From: Callipepla californica brunnescens
Lineage: Eukaryota > Chordata > Aves > Galliformes > Odontophoridae
Assembly (NCBI GenBank): GCA_023055505.1
Contig: JALIRH010000003.1
Coordinates: 1,479,501-1,543,500, forward strand
Length of the DNA: 64,000 nt
Reading direction: 5' to 3'
The translations under genes and the position numbers were made by a program. The notes beneath the pieces are model-generated. The model searched no databases. It was not told where the DNA came from and saw nothing but the letters and a program-made list of their open reading frames with translations. Shown here piece after piece: positions 35,431-47,757 of this stretch (its first letter is position 1; each line of letters starts with the position of its first letter).

Positions 35431-38400
35431 ATAGCAATTAAAATTTGAAAAAAATATACTAATCATATAAAAATAACTCTGTTTTTCTCTTCTGTTAATA
35501 TAAGTCTCTCACATAATGGCAAAAACATTCTATGTTAGTTTATTTTTTTAACCTGTAACACTTAAGAAAGTGTTGTTTGGTTTTTTTTCCATCACTGTAT
35601 ATTTCATTCTATATTCAGTATATATCTAACTTTTCTTTTTTCCCACTCTAGGTTCTCCATTCACTTGTATAATCATGTTCAGAAGGATTCAGCTTGCTTT
35701 TTACAGTATCTATCTGCATATGAAAACATCAAGATTGTATATGAGTATATGCAGTAATATTTTATTTCTGAGAATAAACTCAAACTACTGTGTTGAAGGA
35801 ATCAATTCTGACTAAAGATCAATCAATAGTTTTCTTTCTTTCACCCACAGCTATGCCAGAGGTGACATTGTGTATATCATTTGCATATACAGAGGAGAAA
35901 ATACAAAATAAAATGATTAAAGTAAATTAAGTAAACAGCCCGTTCTGGACTCCTGGGTAATTAGGAAACATTGTTTTTGATAGCTGTATACTATGCCTGC
36001 ACTTGTACTGAATGTAAATGCCAATTATAGTTTTTTTCTCTATTTACATTTTATGTTATGTTACTTTTATTTATTTTAAGATACAGGAATGCACATGACT
36101 AATTATCAACTGCTTCATTATATATTCAAAGAAAAGAGAAAATGTCTTTCTCTATATACTTCTCTGATCTTTATTCTAGATATAACGTTTTTCCAAACAT
36201 CTTGCTTTGCAGCAATATAAGAGTACCTCAGAACTTGGCACACTTCCACTCATTCTGCCAGCAAGCATACAATCAGAGAAAATAGGATTATTGGAGGTCA
36301 GTTCTTCGGTGTCTTTTGGAATTCTTGAAGCTTCATACCATTTCTGAATCTATCATTCCACTTCCCCCATGTTTGTTTTGGAACAAAATGTATAAGTAAC
36401 TGTTAATTAGTTACTATGTTAAAATGTATTAAATGTTTTGGTTTAGTTTTCATTAAAGATGCAAACAAACAAACCAAAGGAATAAAGCTCAAGATGTCTT
36501 TTTTTTTCTTTTTTCTTTTTTTTTGGCATAAAGAACCTTTTCTTTTCCAGAAACATTTTAGTTACTAGTTTTTATCTAGTTTTTATGGTAAAAGAAATCT
36601 GACCTTGATAAGCATTATTTGCAGTGCCACAGCCATCACATTCTTTCCAGAGCAGACAGCACTTCTTCCACAATTTTGTCTTTTGGCAAATCACAAGACA
36701 TTTGATGTGTGAAACCTACAATAGGCTTAAACTTAGAACTGTAAAAACATTGCAGAAAATCCTTGGAAGTATTCATAAACAATTAATTTTATATAGTCTG
36801 ATGCTCTGTTTGACACTAAGTGGGTTACCTGAAACAGAACTAGAAGAGCTGAACAGGACTTCAGATGTATACCTTAAATGGCAGCTTTGATTTAGCTTTT
36901 AATTAATGGAAACATATTTCAGTTTTCAGAGAACACCTGACTTCATGGTAAGATACATGTCAAACAACTTTAGGATAAATAATAATCTTCTGTTTTCTCT
37001 CTTCATTCATGTTGGAGATAGCTTTGAGTGAGAAACTCAGGCTATCTGTTTACATTCTGTGGAAGGCTACACCAAAATGACATGACTCCCAGCTTTTACA
37101 TCTAAATAGATGGATATACACCAGTTGTAAGTGAGCATAAGCAAACATGGCTAATTACCTAGCCAAGAAATCATATAGCAATCTAGTTATTATTCAGTGC
37201 TGTACATGCTATTAAATGAGAATAAATGTTCTTAAATTCCTCTATTGTGCCTAAATATTAATTTTTCTTAAATCTGTGTTGACAAGAGTTTTAGATCTCA
37301 AGGCTTCTTTGGTTCACTCATTTTCTGAATGCCTATAATTAACACTGACAAGTGATCATAACTAATGTAGCATAAATCACATTTCAAACTCCTACTGTGA
37401 AATGTGGTACAGTATGTTGACAACAAATTGAACAACAAGTAAAATTTGGCAACTAATAAATTCAAATCATAACATAAAAGCCAAAAAAGCACTAAAGAAA
37501 ACCAGCAAAGTGAATTTAGCAGTGAATCATTCACATGACTTTTCTGATTGCTTTTCCCTCCATCTCACTTCTCGCAACAAAACTCTGGGGAAGCAAGCTC
37601 ATTTTTTAAGCTTAGATCTGCGTCCTTCCCTCTCTCCCTATCTGTTCACAGTCAGCTTTTGGATGTCTATGGAAAAGATGTCATTAACAGATACTTTTTG
37701 CCTGTGTGCACTTACAGTAGGTTAACCTAATCAAATACCTACATGATTCGGAATAGACTGATTAGTGATCTCCTCTCTACCCCTAGCCGTATGCAATAAT
37801 GTCTACAGATACAGCATAACATTTACTGAGAAACAGGGTGCAGAAACACTTGTGTCTTTCTGTAAAGACAAATTAAATTTCATGTTATTACAGTTTTTCT
37901 TACATCCTTTTTACATAAGGTTGAACAGAGTTATAGAGGTTTATAAGAGAAAGCAAAACATGAAAATTCTTCTTGAAAGTAAATGTCATTTAGTAAAAGA
38001 AACAAATAAAAAAAGTCTTGATGAAATATACAACATGAAAATTTAAAGTACTTTCCATGTTGTACCCATCTGTAAGATGTCTTAGTTTCTGTACGTACTG
38101 CTCCATGTATTTAGCAGAAATCCAGATAATAAGTCTGATACTTGACTATTTCCTACTGAAATCAATGTCCTCAATGTCTTGTGTCTCATACTGTTTCACA
38201 AAAAATAAAAATAAAAAAAATAGTATCACATTTCTGTAAAAGGCAATGCAAATATGTGAAGTTATGTTGTGTATTAAGTTCCGGTTACTATAAAATTACA
38301 GATTACATTTTGCCATACTTCAGATCTTTCTACTGAAAGTTATTTACTTTAACCAAAAGGCTAGAAAAATGAAGTGAAAAAGGCACAGGCATAGGTCAGG

Positions 38401-39911
38401 CAGGTTGAGGGGAAGAAGGCAGTGAGAAAAACAAGTAAGACTGATTTAGAGGTTGAAGATTGATATTTACTACCATCTTGTTAATCAGTATGTGTTATAA
38501 CTGTAGATACTTTTCTTAACAAATAATCCAGATGCTATACAACAAGGAATTTTGAATATGAGTTCAGAAAGTAGAGCCTAATTCCTCAGTTTTTCCAATG
38601 CAAAAATATTATTATTTTGGTCTGATGGCTTGATTCCTGGAAACAGTATGACCAGTGTGCCAGAAAACAGTAACAAAAGAACATGCTTTTACAGTTCAGG
38701 GGCTGATGAATACTGAAGGCTTGTAGAGGGTGCAGAAGCCAAGTTTTCTGCGGCAAAGATGTTCTGTAACACTTCTAGCTGTGCTAATTTGTGCCTAAAT
38801 CCTCCAAACTGTAGAGATGGAGAATGTACTTAATGTTGTTCATTAAAGAGATGAACCTGATTAGAAAATAATTTGAAACTATAAAAACCTAAAAGTGGGT
38901 TTGAACGAAGTTAGGCAATTTGGCATTTACTTTTAGTTCCTTGTATTTTCATGGGAGTATCTGTTTAATTAATTGAGAATTTGGTATTTTCTATTTGCCT
39001 TTTGAGGTATACACTTGCCTCCAGTTGCTTTAATAAAGAACATACGTCAGGAGAAATGGAAATCCACACATTTCCTTCTCGAATAGAGCAAGTTTTTTAA
39101 AATTTAAAGAAATTCACAGCACCAAAAGGTTTATGTGATTACCATTTAGTGTAAAAGCAAAACAAAATATACTTAAGCTATGTTATCTCAAAGACTGTAG
39201 GCTTTGAAGACAATATGGACTCAGCTCATTTTGTTGGCTGCACACAAATAAATAATTAAGTAAAACAATTGGTTTAATTCTTTTTATAGTGAAACATTTA
39301 TTTTTGCAGCACCATCTGTCACCATGCATTTTATCTTTTCTCCTTTCATGGGAAATTCCTATGACTACTTTATGACTAAGAGCAGAGCCCCATGTTCTAA
39401 GGTTCCATTAGAAAGTGAGACAAGTTGTACAATATTCCCCTCTGAAGGAAAGAATCAGCCTTACATAGAATGGAATTGAATCCCTAAGTAAATGGAAATA
39501 GCAGACTTGGCAGTGATAATGGAATCCCATGACTAATACTACACAGTAGCATAAACGATACTCATACCAATATCCTAGTACCATAACTAATGTGGCATAG
39601 CTTTAATCCACACATATTGAACTAGGATGAAAAGAGGAATGAGAATACCTTCCCTATTCTTTACCTTTCATGCCTCTTTCATGAAGTGAGACAGACCTGT
39701 TTGCAATCTTGAAAACCCTAGACTGAGTGAGAAATATCAAAAATAATGCTTTAATATACACATTGTCTTTTTCCAAAGCATGAGCACCTCCTTTAAGGTA
39801 ATATATATTTTGTGGTTTTTTTCGTTTTACTTAATCTTATGTGTCAGCTGAGAAGTTGTAATTTGCATCTGCTAAAATAATTAAAGGGTTATTGTGTATA
39901 AAACATCTAAT
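35431..39911. other. Long AT-rich non-coding stretch
   Basis: About 4.5 kb with no recognised gene or transposon. T-rich run at 36498-36534. Open frames are short and domain-free. Confidence 0.5.
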
Positions 39912-40088
39912 GCAGTCAATGGTTCAATGTCCAAGTAGAAACTAGTGATGAGTGACATTCCTCAGGGACTTGTGTGGGAATCAGTGTTACTTAAGATCTT
40001 TGTAGGTGACATGGACAGTGAGATCAAATGCATCATTATCAAGTCTGCAGACAATACCAAGAGGTGTTGAGCAGTTGTCTTGTTAGAG
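39912..40088 (+). mobile_element. CR1 LINE, reverse-transcriptase core fragment
   Basis: 'tgtccaagtagaaactagtg', 'attcctcagggacttgtgtg', 'aagatctttgtaggtgacat' and 'tcaagtctgcagacaatac' match the RT segment around motifs B and C; the catalytic Phe-Ala-Asp-Asp position now reads as Ser-Ala-Asp-Asn. Ends into a GGGAA repeat. Confidence 0.78.
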
Positions 40089-40109
40089 GGAAGGGAAGGG
40101 AAGGGAAGA
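40086..40109. repeat. (GGGAA)n short repeat
   Basis: About four copies of AGGGA at the right edge of the CR1 RT fragment, continuing as purine-rich sequence to ~40150. Confidence 0.8.
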
Positions 40110-42367
40110 TGGAAGGTATGAAAGAAGGAAGCACTGAGGTAGAAAGAAGGTGACTTGGACTTTTATCAAATGGAAAATCAGCCTTTCCATTTTTCTTGCA
40201 AAAACCCTGCCTTCCATTTCTACAAATGCACAAATAGCTGGTCACACCTTTATGAAACGCTTTTGAAATTACTTAGAGTAATATACTTGTTGTTAAGGAA
40301 ACCACTGGAGACTAGAATAGAAGCTACCTTTCCTACATCCTCAAAAGTGTATTGTAATCATGAAACTATAATTGAGACCTATTCCTTCAAAGCTTTCATG
40401 AACATAGCCTGTATAAATTTTTTCCTTCATGGTAAATGAAAGACTTGATTTATCTGAGTACTCAGATTTCACTTCAGAAAGATAGTGGTCTTACTACTTT
40501 CCACAGATACAAGTTTATTTTGGCATATAAATATTGTATTATTTCAAACTATATTTGAAACTTTCCATTTTATTATTCACATGATATATTGCCTCTGCCA
40601 TGAAGTATTTTATACTCAGAAAGGAAATAGCTAAAAAAAAAAAGTTGTTGAAGTTATTCATCTCCAATGCATTCTTCTTGTAATTTATAAAAGCATAGTG
40701 CCCCCCGAGTTTTTATTTTTAATTTACAAAACGAGTCGAGTGTGCAGTAATGGAAGAGAAGTTCCCTGGAATATTCAGTTATTCAAATTAGAACATGATA
40801 GTGGTGTCAACCTTAATATTGTCAATAGGCCCACTGTTAAACTATTTAGTTCTAAAAACAGTTATGAGTAATCCAAATGAATGTTTTCGTTGTTTTGTTG
40901 TTTTTTTTTTTTTTTTCAATTGTCTGGAACTCTGAAAAAAATAAACACTGAAAAATGAAGTAATCTAGGAATTTCTCAAATTCACTAAACTTTAAAAAAA
41001 ACGTGTTGGTATCTTTTATATTAAATCTAGTTTAAAATATCTATCAAAAACAAACCATACATTTATCCTGCCTTAGAAATCAAACAACAACACTAGCACA
41101 AAGTGTTCTTTCTGGAATTTTGGAAAACTAGTGTATATTTTGTGTACATTGTCGTTATTCTAATTGTTTCCCATACTACTTACATTTCTTTACTATCACA
41201 AATAGAGACCATCAACTTCTACTCAGGTATTTTCTGCAGAAGGATGGAAATTAGTCTAAGATATACCAACTAGGAATATTTCTCATAAATCTAACTACTC
41301 TCCTTCATTCTGTGTCTTAATTTGCAGTTCCTTTTCTTATGGTCAAAGTCTGCATCTCAGACACAGTTTATGTTGGTTGTTTTGTTTTTGTTTTTGTTCA
41401 TGTTTGTTGTTGTTGTTTGCTTTGTTTATTTTTGCGCCTTGCATTCATCTAGAAGTTAAAACAGTTAACTGATGACTCGTCTCATCATTAAGAATGTCTG
41501 CTCATCACTGTTTTTACGCAGCCTAATTTAAATTGAACGGAGTGAAAAAGTGTCAAATTGCTTACAGGGTCTCATTATTTATGCTGAAGGTATGTCAGCA
41601 GTTCTCTGAAGGAAGTATTAATAGGCTTCTATTCTTCATATTTTCAGATTTCTTGACAGTGTTTACAGATTAGTCCTATGTCTTATTCAGATTCAAAACT
41701 AATTAAGCTTGGTGAAACACTAAAGACTGCTGTAAATTCTTCCCCAGATATGTCAGAGATTTACAACTAACTTTTATCTTTTTTTCCACAGATTGGGAAT
41801 GGGCAAAAAGAAATCAAACAAATAAACAAAATACATAAACATAGAGTTGAAAAGGCATGCATCTCTAACAAACTTTGCAGTGTCAAGCGACTGTGGATAG
41901 ATAGCCTATGGGTGCTGCCATCTGGAGCTTCTTTCAGGAGCTACCGTTATGCATACACACACATCCTGGCATCTTTCCTAATATGTCAGGCTGCTACAAT
42001 AAGTAAGGTGTTCAGGAGTTTGTAATAATGGCATGTAGATAATAGTACGTAGATACAGAGAGATCATGTTTGGAATCAGAATCTGAACAGATCCAATCCT
42101 TGATTAAAGAAGCAAAATGTATTCAGGTCATGGGCCTACTTTTTACCATGCATTCTTACAAGCTAGTAGATGATTAAAAGAAATGTTTGTATAAGTGATG
42201 GGAAAAATCATATGACTTTCCAGAACTGCTCTTTTCAAACAAAAACAAAAATGAAGGATTCCTCATCATTAGATCAACTGCAGTATTATTTTTAACATAC
42301 AAGACCTAAGTGACTTGCATTGACTGCTATAAGATATTCTTCCCCACAACAGATGATAATAAACACA
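40110..42367. other. AT-rich non-coding stretch
   Basis: No gene recognised. Contains a 16-T run at 40901-40916 and a T/G-rich low-complexity patch at 41371-41428. Confidence 0.5.
41371..41428. repeat. T/G-rich low-complexity repeat
   Basis: Mixed TTTTG, TTTG and TTG units. Confidence 0.75.
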
Positions 42368-42800
42368 TCATGGGATCATAGGACCATAGGATCATAGAAT
42401 GGCCTGGGTTGATAAGGACCTCAAAGATCATCTAGTTTCAACCCCCCAAAATTCCTCCAGGAATGGAGCATCCACCAGCAACCTCTGGGCAACCTGTTCC
42501 AGTGTGTTACCACTGAGTAAAAAACTTCCTCCTAATGTCTAACCCAAATCTCCCCTGTCTTTGTTTAAAAGCATTTCCCCTTGTTCTATCACTATCAACC
42601 CGTGTAAACAGCCATTCTCCCTCCTCTTTATATGCTCCCTTCAAGTATTAGAAAGCCACAATGAGGTCTCCCTGAAGCCTCCTCTTCTCCAAGCTAAACA
42701 ATCCCAGTTCCCTCAACCTTTCTTCATAGGAGAGGTGTTCCAGTCTGCTGATCATTTTAATAGCCATCCTCTGAACACATTCCAAGAGCTCTACATCAAA
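42368..42800 (-). mobile_element. CR1 LINE, minus-strand 3' part
   Basis: Left end carries reverse-complemented tail units (gggatcataggaccatagga then atcatagaatggcctggg). Then follow 'aaggacctcaaagatcatct', 'ccttgttctatcactatcaa', 'ctcttctccaagctaaacaa' and 'cttcataggagaggtgttcc', ending in the ORF2 C-terminal region. A ~50-base piece of the 3' untranslated region is deleted relative to 32340. Confidence 0.92.
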
Positions 42801-43737
42801 TATGTTGACCTTTAATGTGCCTTTTACAAACCATGTAGTCTGGAGAAATGCAAATGGCACACGTAATGCTTTCCCAAACAGGCTTATGTTTTCAGCTCTT
42901 GAAAAATTAAAATTATTTTTTTTGTCTGAAAGAAGATTAAATGACATGGGCAGAAAATCCGTATTCACAAGAAAACAAATAATTATGTGAATAAAATGGC
43001 CAGTTTATACTTGGAGATAATCTTTCCTTCATGTCTGCTCAATCAGGAAAATAACCTCTAGAGATACTGAAAATAAAGTTATTTATTAAAGTTATATTAT
43101 AAAGTTAGGTGCTCTAGATATGTCTGGTCTTTAAAAATAAAAAACTTCTTTAAACTAAAACTCAGTATCTTTCCCTGCTACTTCTCTGCCCAGAAACTTT
43201 TTTTTCTGCATCTGTCTGATACTTCCAGTTTAATTTTTTCCCTAAGCACAAAGGATTAAGACTTCTTATTAAGCAAGTATTGGACAAAATATATTTTCTA
43301 TTCTTGTCCTTTGTGTTATGCTGAAGGGTACTTCGTGCTGTCTGAAGCTAACAGCATGGTTATGTGATTGGAGCATTTGATGTACAAAGTGCAGACTATT
43401 CCAATACTTCTTTCATTATTTTCTTGTATCAACACAGTAGATTTTAGATTGGATGTTCCTTTCATATTTGAGGCTATTTAGATATTTTTTTAAAGTACTG
43501 AAATCTTGTTTTACAGATTAAAGATATTAAGGATTTCACAACTGTTTTATTCAAGAGGTATGAACATGAAGAATTTCAGACACTTTTAAAGTCTGGCATG
43601 AGCTTTAATACCCAGCCCATTAAAAGGCTTAGTTTAAACTCTCTATGTTCAGCTGAGAGGGCAGAGACCATACGAGACTTTATCAGAGCATACCACTGCT
43701 AAGGACAAGGCAGTATAATCCTTAGGGAAGGAGACAA
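42801..43737. other. AT-rich non-coding stretch
   Basis: No gene or familiar repeat recognised between two CR1 blocks. Confidence 0.5.
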
Positions 43738-44155
43738 GCTCTCCCCTATCTTAGCTTAAAACCATTCCCCGTTGTCCTATCACTATCAACCCATGTAAAC
43801 AATCATTCCCCCTCCTGTTTATAGAGGGGGACAATCACCTCTCTCCCTGATGGTCACCCCTTTTTTAATGCAGCCCAGGATATAGTTGGCCTTCCAGACT
43901 GCAAGCACACACTGCTGGCTCATGTCCAGCTTCCATCCACCAGGACCCCCAAGTCCTTCTCTGCAGGGCTGCTCTCCAGGAGATTTGTCAGTCTGTAAAA
44001 ATACCTGGGATTTACCTTGTTGAAGAGCACTGGTTCCAAGACCAAGCCTTGGGGGACACCGGTTGTAACCGGCCTCCACCCAAACATAGAAACATTGAAC
44101 ACAACCCTTTGGCTGCATTCAGCCAACCAGTTCTTAATCCACTGAACAGTCTATC
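43738..44155 (-). mobile_element. CR1 LINE, minus strand, two blocks joined by deletion
   Basis: 43738-43822 matches the end of ORF2/3' region ('ccattccccgttgtcctatc', also seen at 32580 and 42565). At about 43823 it switches without spacer to an earlier ORF2 block ('gagggggacaatcacctctc'), then 'gcccaggatatagttggcct', 'ctgcagggctgctctccagg' and 'ttgaagagcactggttcc', reaching the RT core near 44050. About 250 bases that normally lie between are gone. The segment beyond 44050 is a decayed RT region. Confidence 0.85.
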
Positions 44156-44183
44156 TTTGAAGAGAGAAGGATGTGGTGAGTGA

Positions 44184-44482
44184 CAACAGAAACACAGAAC
44201 TGTAGGAGTTGGAAGGGACCTCTAGAGATCATCGAGTCCAACCCTGACTTGACTAGGTTGCACAGGTAGGCATCCAGGTGGGTCTTGAACATCTCCAGAG
44301 AAGGAAACTCCACCACCACTCTGGGCAGCCTGTTCCAGTGCTCCATCACCCTCACTGTGAAGAAGTTCCTGTGCACAGTGATGCGGAACTTCCTATGCGT
44401 CAGTTTGTGGCCATTTCCTCCTCATCCTATTGCCACACCCTGCAAAGAAGAGTTTGGCCTTGTCCCCTTTCCCACCAGATAT
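44184..44482 (-). mobile_element. CR1 LINE, minus-strand 3' end of a different subfamily
   Basis: Blocks 'gaactgtaggagttggaagg', 'agatcatcgagtccaaccct', 'ggcatccaggtgggtcttga', 'ctgttccagtgctccatcac' and 'cagtttgtggccatttcctc'. Differs from the 42368 type and resembles the 46500 copy. Its right edge joins directly to an endonuclease-domain block. Confidence 0.88.
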
Positions 44483-44865
44483 CTGTATAATTGAAGTCCC
44501 CCATAAGAACCAGCACCTGAGATCACAAAGCTACTTCCAGGTGCTTGTAGAAGGCCTCATCAACTTCATCCTCATGATGAGAGGGCCTACAATACACTCC
44601 CACAACAGTGTCACCCACACTAGCCTGTCACTTAATTCTCACCTACAATGTACTGGTACATTACTCTCCCCCTGGTGAAGTTCGGTAGAATCTAGATGCT
44701 TTCTCACATAATGAGCAACTCCATCACCCTGCCTCACCATCCTGTGTTTCCTAAAAAGCACATAGCCACCCATGGCAACATTCTAGTTATGTGAACCATC
44801 CCCACACATCTCTGTGATCGAGATTATGGCCTTGCAACCTCATTCAGGCCTCTAACTCTTCCTGT
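44483..44865 (-). pseudogene. CR1 ORF2 endonuclease-domain remnant
   Basis: On the minus strand this encodes, with stops, part of the APE-type endonuclease that nicks target DNA for LINE insertion. From right to left I read Ile-Thr-Glu-Met-Cys-Gly-Asp, Val-Ala-Met-Gly-Gly-Tyr, Leu-Phe-Arg-Lys-His-Arg, Gly-Val-Tyr-Cys-Arg-Pro-Ser, Glu-Val-Asp-Glu-Ala-Phe-Tyr-Lys, and Val-Leu-Met-Gly-Asp-Phe-Asn-Tyr; the Gly-Asp-Phe-Asn is the conserved catalytic block. This is the only endonuclease stretch in the window. It joins at 44482 to a CR1 3' end, so the reverse transcriptase that should lie between has been lost. Confidence 0.85.
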
Positions 44866-44978
44866 GCACATTATTATTTCAAAGGCTTTGCAGAAGTCCA
44901 GGTAGATTATGTGTTGCCCTTCCCCTGTCCACCAATGCTGTCATTCCATCATAGAAGGCCACCAAATGTGTTCTTTTA
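44866..44978 (-). mobile_element. CR1 LINE, reverse-transcriptase motif-A fragment
   Basis: Minus strand shows the same block as 50430-50500: 'ggccttctatgatggaatga', 'ttggtggacaggggaagggc' and 'tacctggacttctgcaaagc' (Leu-Asp-Phe-Cys-Lys-Ala-Phe). In the minus-strand sense it precedes the endonuclease block, the reverse of the normal order. Confidence 0.82.
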
Positions 44979-46309
44979 TAATAATGAGAAAGTAAAAAGA
45001 TTGGAGAAATCAAGCATGATCCTCTATAATGTTTTTCCTATTAGAAATTTAATACTGAGTGTAGAGTTCAGAGAAAAAAAAGGCAGAATTTCAGAACTGT
45101 CAACTCTCAGTTGAATGCTCTCATTATCTACACTCTATAGAGTCAGAATTCCCTTTCTGCATCAGCCTACAGGCTGGTAAACAGAGCTCTTTGCTGGGAA
45201 AAGAGCATGTGGAATGCCAGTCAGCATTTCATTGCATGGCAGTTTTAATCCAAGAAACTTAAATGCCACTGAAGTCTACCAACTGACTTAGTCCTAAGGA
45301 AAAAGTGCACTGTAGACAAGGCATGCAGGGTACTTTGTTAGGAAAATAAACTGACACTTTATTATCTGCCTGGAATATGGTGGGCAGATGGTAATTTACT
45401 CTGCATCAAACAAATGTCAGCCAGAAGTCAGAGTTTATTAGTTGGGACTAAGTGATTAATTGTTTTTGGTCTGCTCCGTGTATAACAACAGGTTTATACA
45501 TATTTCTTGCTATCCTGCTATAACTATTTTACAAAAAACAGGCTTGCTCAGGGTTAAGACTATACATGTATTCACCCTGGACTAGGACTAATCTGCAATT
45601 ATGCCAGAGATAACACAATACCTCTCTTTTCAAGAACTGCATGTATCTTCATCTTGAAATTGCATATATCTCACATTCACTGATAAAACTTCATCCGTGA
45701 CAGTTACGTTCCATATCAAAGTATCAAAAAAGTTTTCTAGGTAATTCTTCACTTACACATATTTCAGACAGTCATTGGTAGTAGAAATTTGGTTTCTGAA
45801 ACCACAAAATACACTGACAGATGTTTAGTTTGCAAGATAAATTCTCTATGTTCTCAACAAAGAAAAAAAATCATGAATACAAAAACTACTTCAATTAGCT
45901 TTTTAAAATAAGGATTGTTACTTTCCCCACACCAAAGTATCCCTTCATCAGGAGTTGGGTTGGTCTTCCCGACAACATTATCTTGCCTCTGCTTGTGATG
46001 GATCTGTACAAACACTCTTGACCAAGAGTGGTTACTTATGAACACTAAGACTGGTGGCAGGTAGAGAATGTGCAAGATAATAGTATTCTGCAAGTTGGGA
46101 CACAATCTATTATCTGATTATCTATGTTGACTACTGTTGACTCAGTCATGTTTTCAGTATCCTCTCCTTCCCAGCTACTGGAAGTTTAGTAAATGCAATT
46201 TATGTATTTCCTCATCTTTTCAAAATCCTCAGCAGATAGAAACCGAAGCAGAATGATTGACACAGGAGAACTGATACCTGAAAGTTTCTATATTTATATT
46301 AATGATTCT
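44979..46309. other. AT-rich non-coding stretch
   Basis: No gene or familiar repeat recognised. Confidence 0.5.
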
Positions 46310-46499
46310 TCCCCTGAGATTTCTCTTCTCTAGGCTAGTTTTAATTTTCCCAGACTTTCCTTGTATAAAAGATGTTCAAGTTTTTTAACTCTTAGTGACT
46401 CCTTGTTGGACATGCTGTGGGAAATCTACACCTCACCTATACTTGGCACTTAAGATCTTGTGGAAGTACACCAAGTGTGGACTCATTAGTGGTGAGCAG
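46310..46499 (-). mobile_element. Probable old CR1 LINE, minus strand
   Basis: Weak blocks in CR1 order on the minus strand: 'tctcttctctaggctagttt', 'tccttgtataaaagatgttc', 'tacaccaagtgtggactcat' and 'gtgagcagag'. It ends where the younger CR1 at 46500 begins, in the same orientation. Confidence 0.5.
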
Positions 46500-47757
46500 A
46501 GAGGAACCTCAGAACTGAAGGGGTTAGAAGGGACCTCCAGAGATCATTGAGTCCAACCCCCTGCTGAATCAGCTCCCTAGCCCAGGTTACACAGGCAGGC
46601 GTCCAGGCGGGTCTTAAACGTATTCAGAGAAGGAGACTCCACCACCTCTCTGTGCAGCCTGTGCCAGTGCTCCGTCACTGCACTGTGAATAAGTTCCCAT
46701 GCATGTTTGCACAAAATGTCCTGTGCCTCAGTTTGTGGCCATTTCTCCTTGTCCTATCACCACACACTACTGAGAAGAGTCCAGACTTGTCCCTTTTCCT
46801 CCCACTCTTTAGATACTTATAGATATGGATCAGATCCCTTCTGAGTTTTCTTTATTCAAGGCTGAACAGACCCAGGTCTCTCCTCATAAAGAAAGTGTTC
46901 CGTGCCCTATATCATCTTTGTAGCCCTCTGCTAGACTCTTTTGAGGAGATCCCTGTCTTTGTTTGTACAGAGGAGCCCAGAACTGGACACAATACTCCAG
47001 ATGAGGCCTCATCAGGGCAGAGTAGAGGGGGAGGATCACCTCCCTTGACCTGCTGGCCACATTCTTTTTAATGCACCCCAGGACGCTATTGGCCTTCTTG
47101 GTTACCAGGGCACACTGCTGGCTCATGGCCAGCCTGTCATCCACCAGGTCACCCGGGTCCCTCTCCTCACAGCTCCTCTCCAGCAGGTCATCCCTCAACC
47201 TGTACCGGTGCACATGGTTATTCCTCCCTAGGTGCAAGACTCTACAATTGCCCTGGTTAAACCTCATCTGGTTCCTCTCTCCCCAATTCTCCAGACTGTC
47301 CAAGTCTTGCTGAAGGGCAGCACAGCCTTCTGGTGTGTCAGCCATTTCTCCCAGCTTTGTATCATCAGCAAACTTGCTGAGGGTGGGCTCTATCCCCTCA
47401 TGAAGGTCATTGATGAAGATGATGAACAGGACTAGACCCAGCACTGACCCTGGAGGAGCACCACTAAGAACAGGCCTCCAACTGGCACTGATCACAGCCC
47501 TCTGAGCTCTGCCAGTCTTCCAGCTCTTAACCCACCTCACCATCCACTCATCTTTTCCACACCTGCTCAACTTTGTTATAAGGTTGCTGTGGGAGACAGT
47601 GTCAAATGTATTGCTGAAACCAAGGTAGACTACTACATCCGCTGCTCTCCCCCCACCCACCCAGCCAGTAATGACATCATAGAAGGTTACCAGGTTGGTC
47701 AAGCATGACCTCCCCCAGGTGAACCCATGCTGACTACTGCTGATATCTCTCTAAATT
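46500..47757 (-). mobile_element. CR1 LINE, long minus-strand copy (RT to 3' end)
   Basis: About 1.26 kb, from the region before RT motif A at the right ('caggtgaacccatgctgact' complement) to the 3' untranslated end on the left ('gaactgaaggggttagaagg'). The 8-mer tail is poor. Contains the longest open frame in the window. 5'-truncated. Confidence 0.93.
46884..47702 (-). pseudogene. CR1 ORF2 reverse-transcriptase remnant, 272 codons open
   Basis: Codes the palm and thumb-side part of the CR1 reverse transcriptase, which copies element RNA at the nicked target. Residues 14-34 cover motif A, where the usual Asp of Leu-Asp-Phe-Ser-Lys-Ala-Phe-Asp is Gly (Leu27-Gly28-Phe29). Motif B reads Gly-Ala-Pro-Pro-Gly-Ser-Val-Leu-Gly (81-89), with Pro for the usual Gln. 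Motif C Phe-Ala-Asp-Asp-Thr-Lys-Leu (111-117) is intact. The C-terminal [13 protein letters not shown] block appears near residue 233, then a frameshift follows. The frame also runs upstream of 47702 to the CR1 border without a stop (Ser-Gln-His-Gly-Phe-Thr). A dead enzyme by the motif-A change. Confidence 0.88.

Noticed and set aside
47071..47435. Plus-strand frames of 80 and 67 codons
   Set aside because: Antisense shadows of the CR1 reverse-transcriptase frame on the minus strand.
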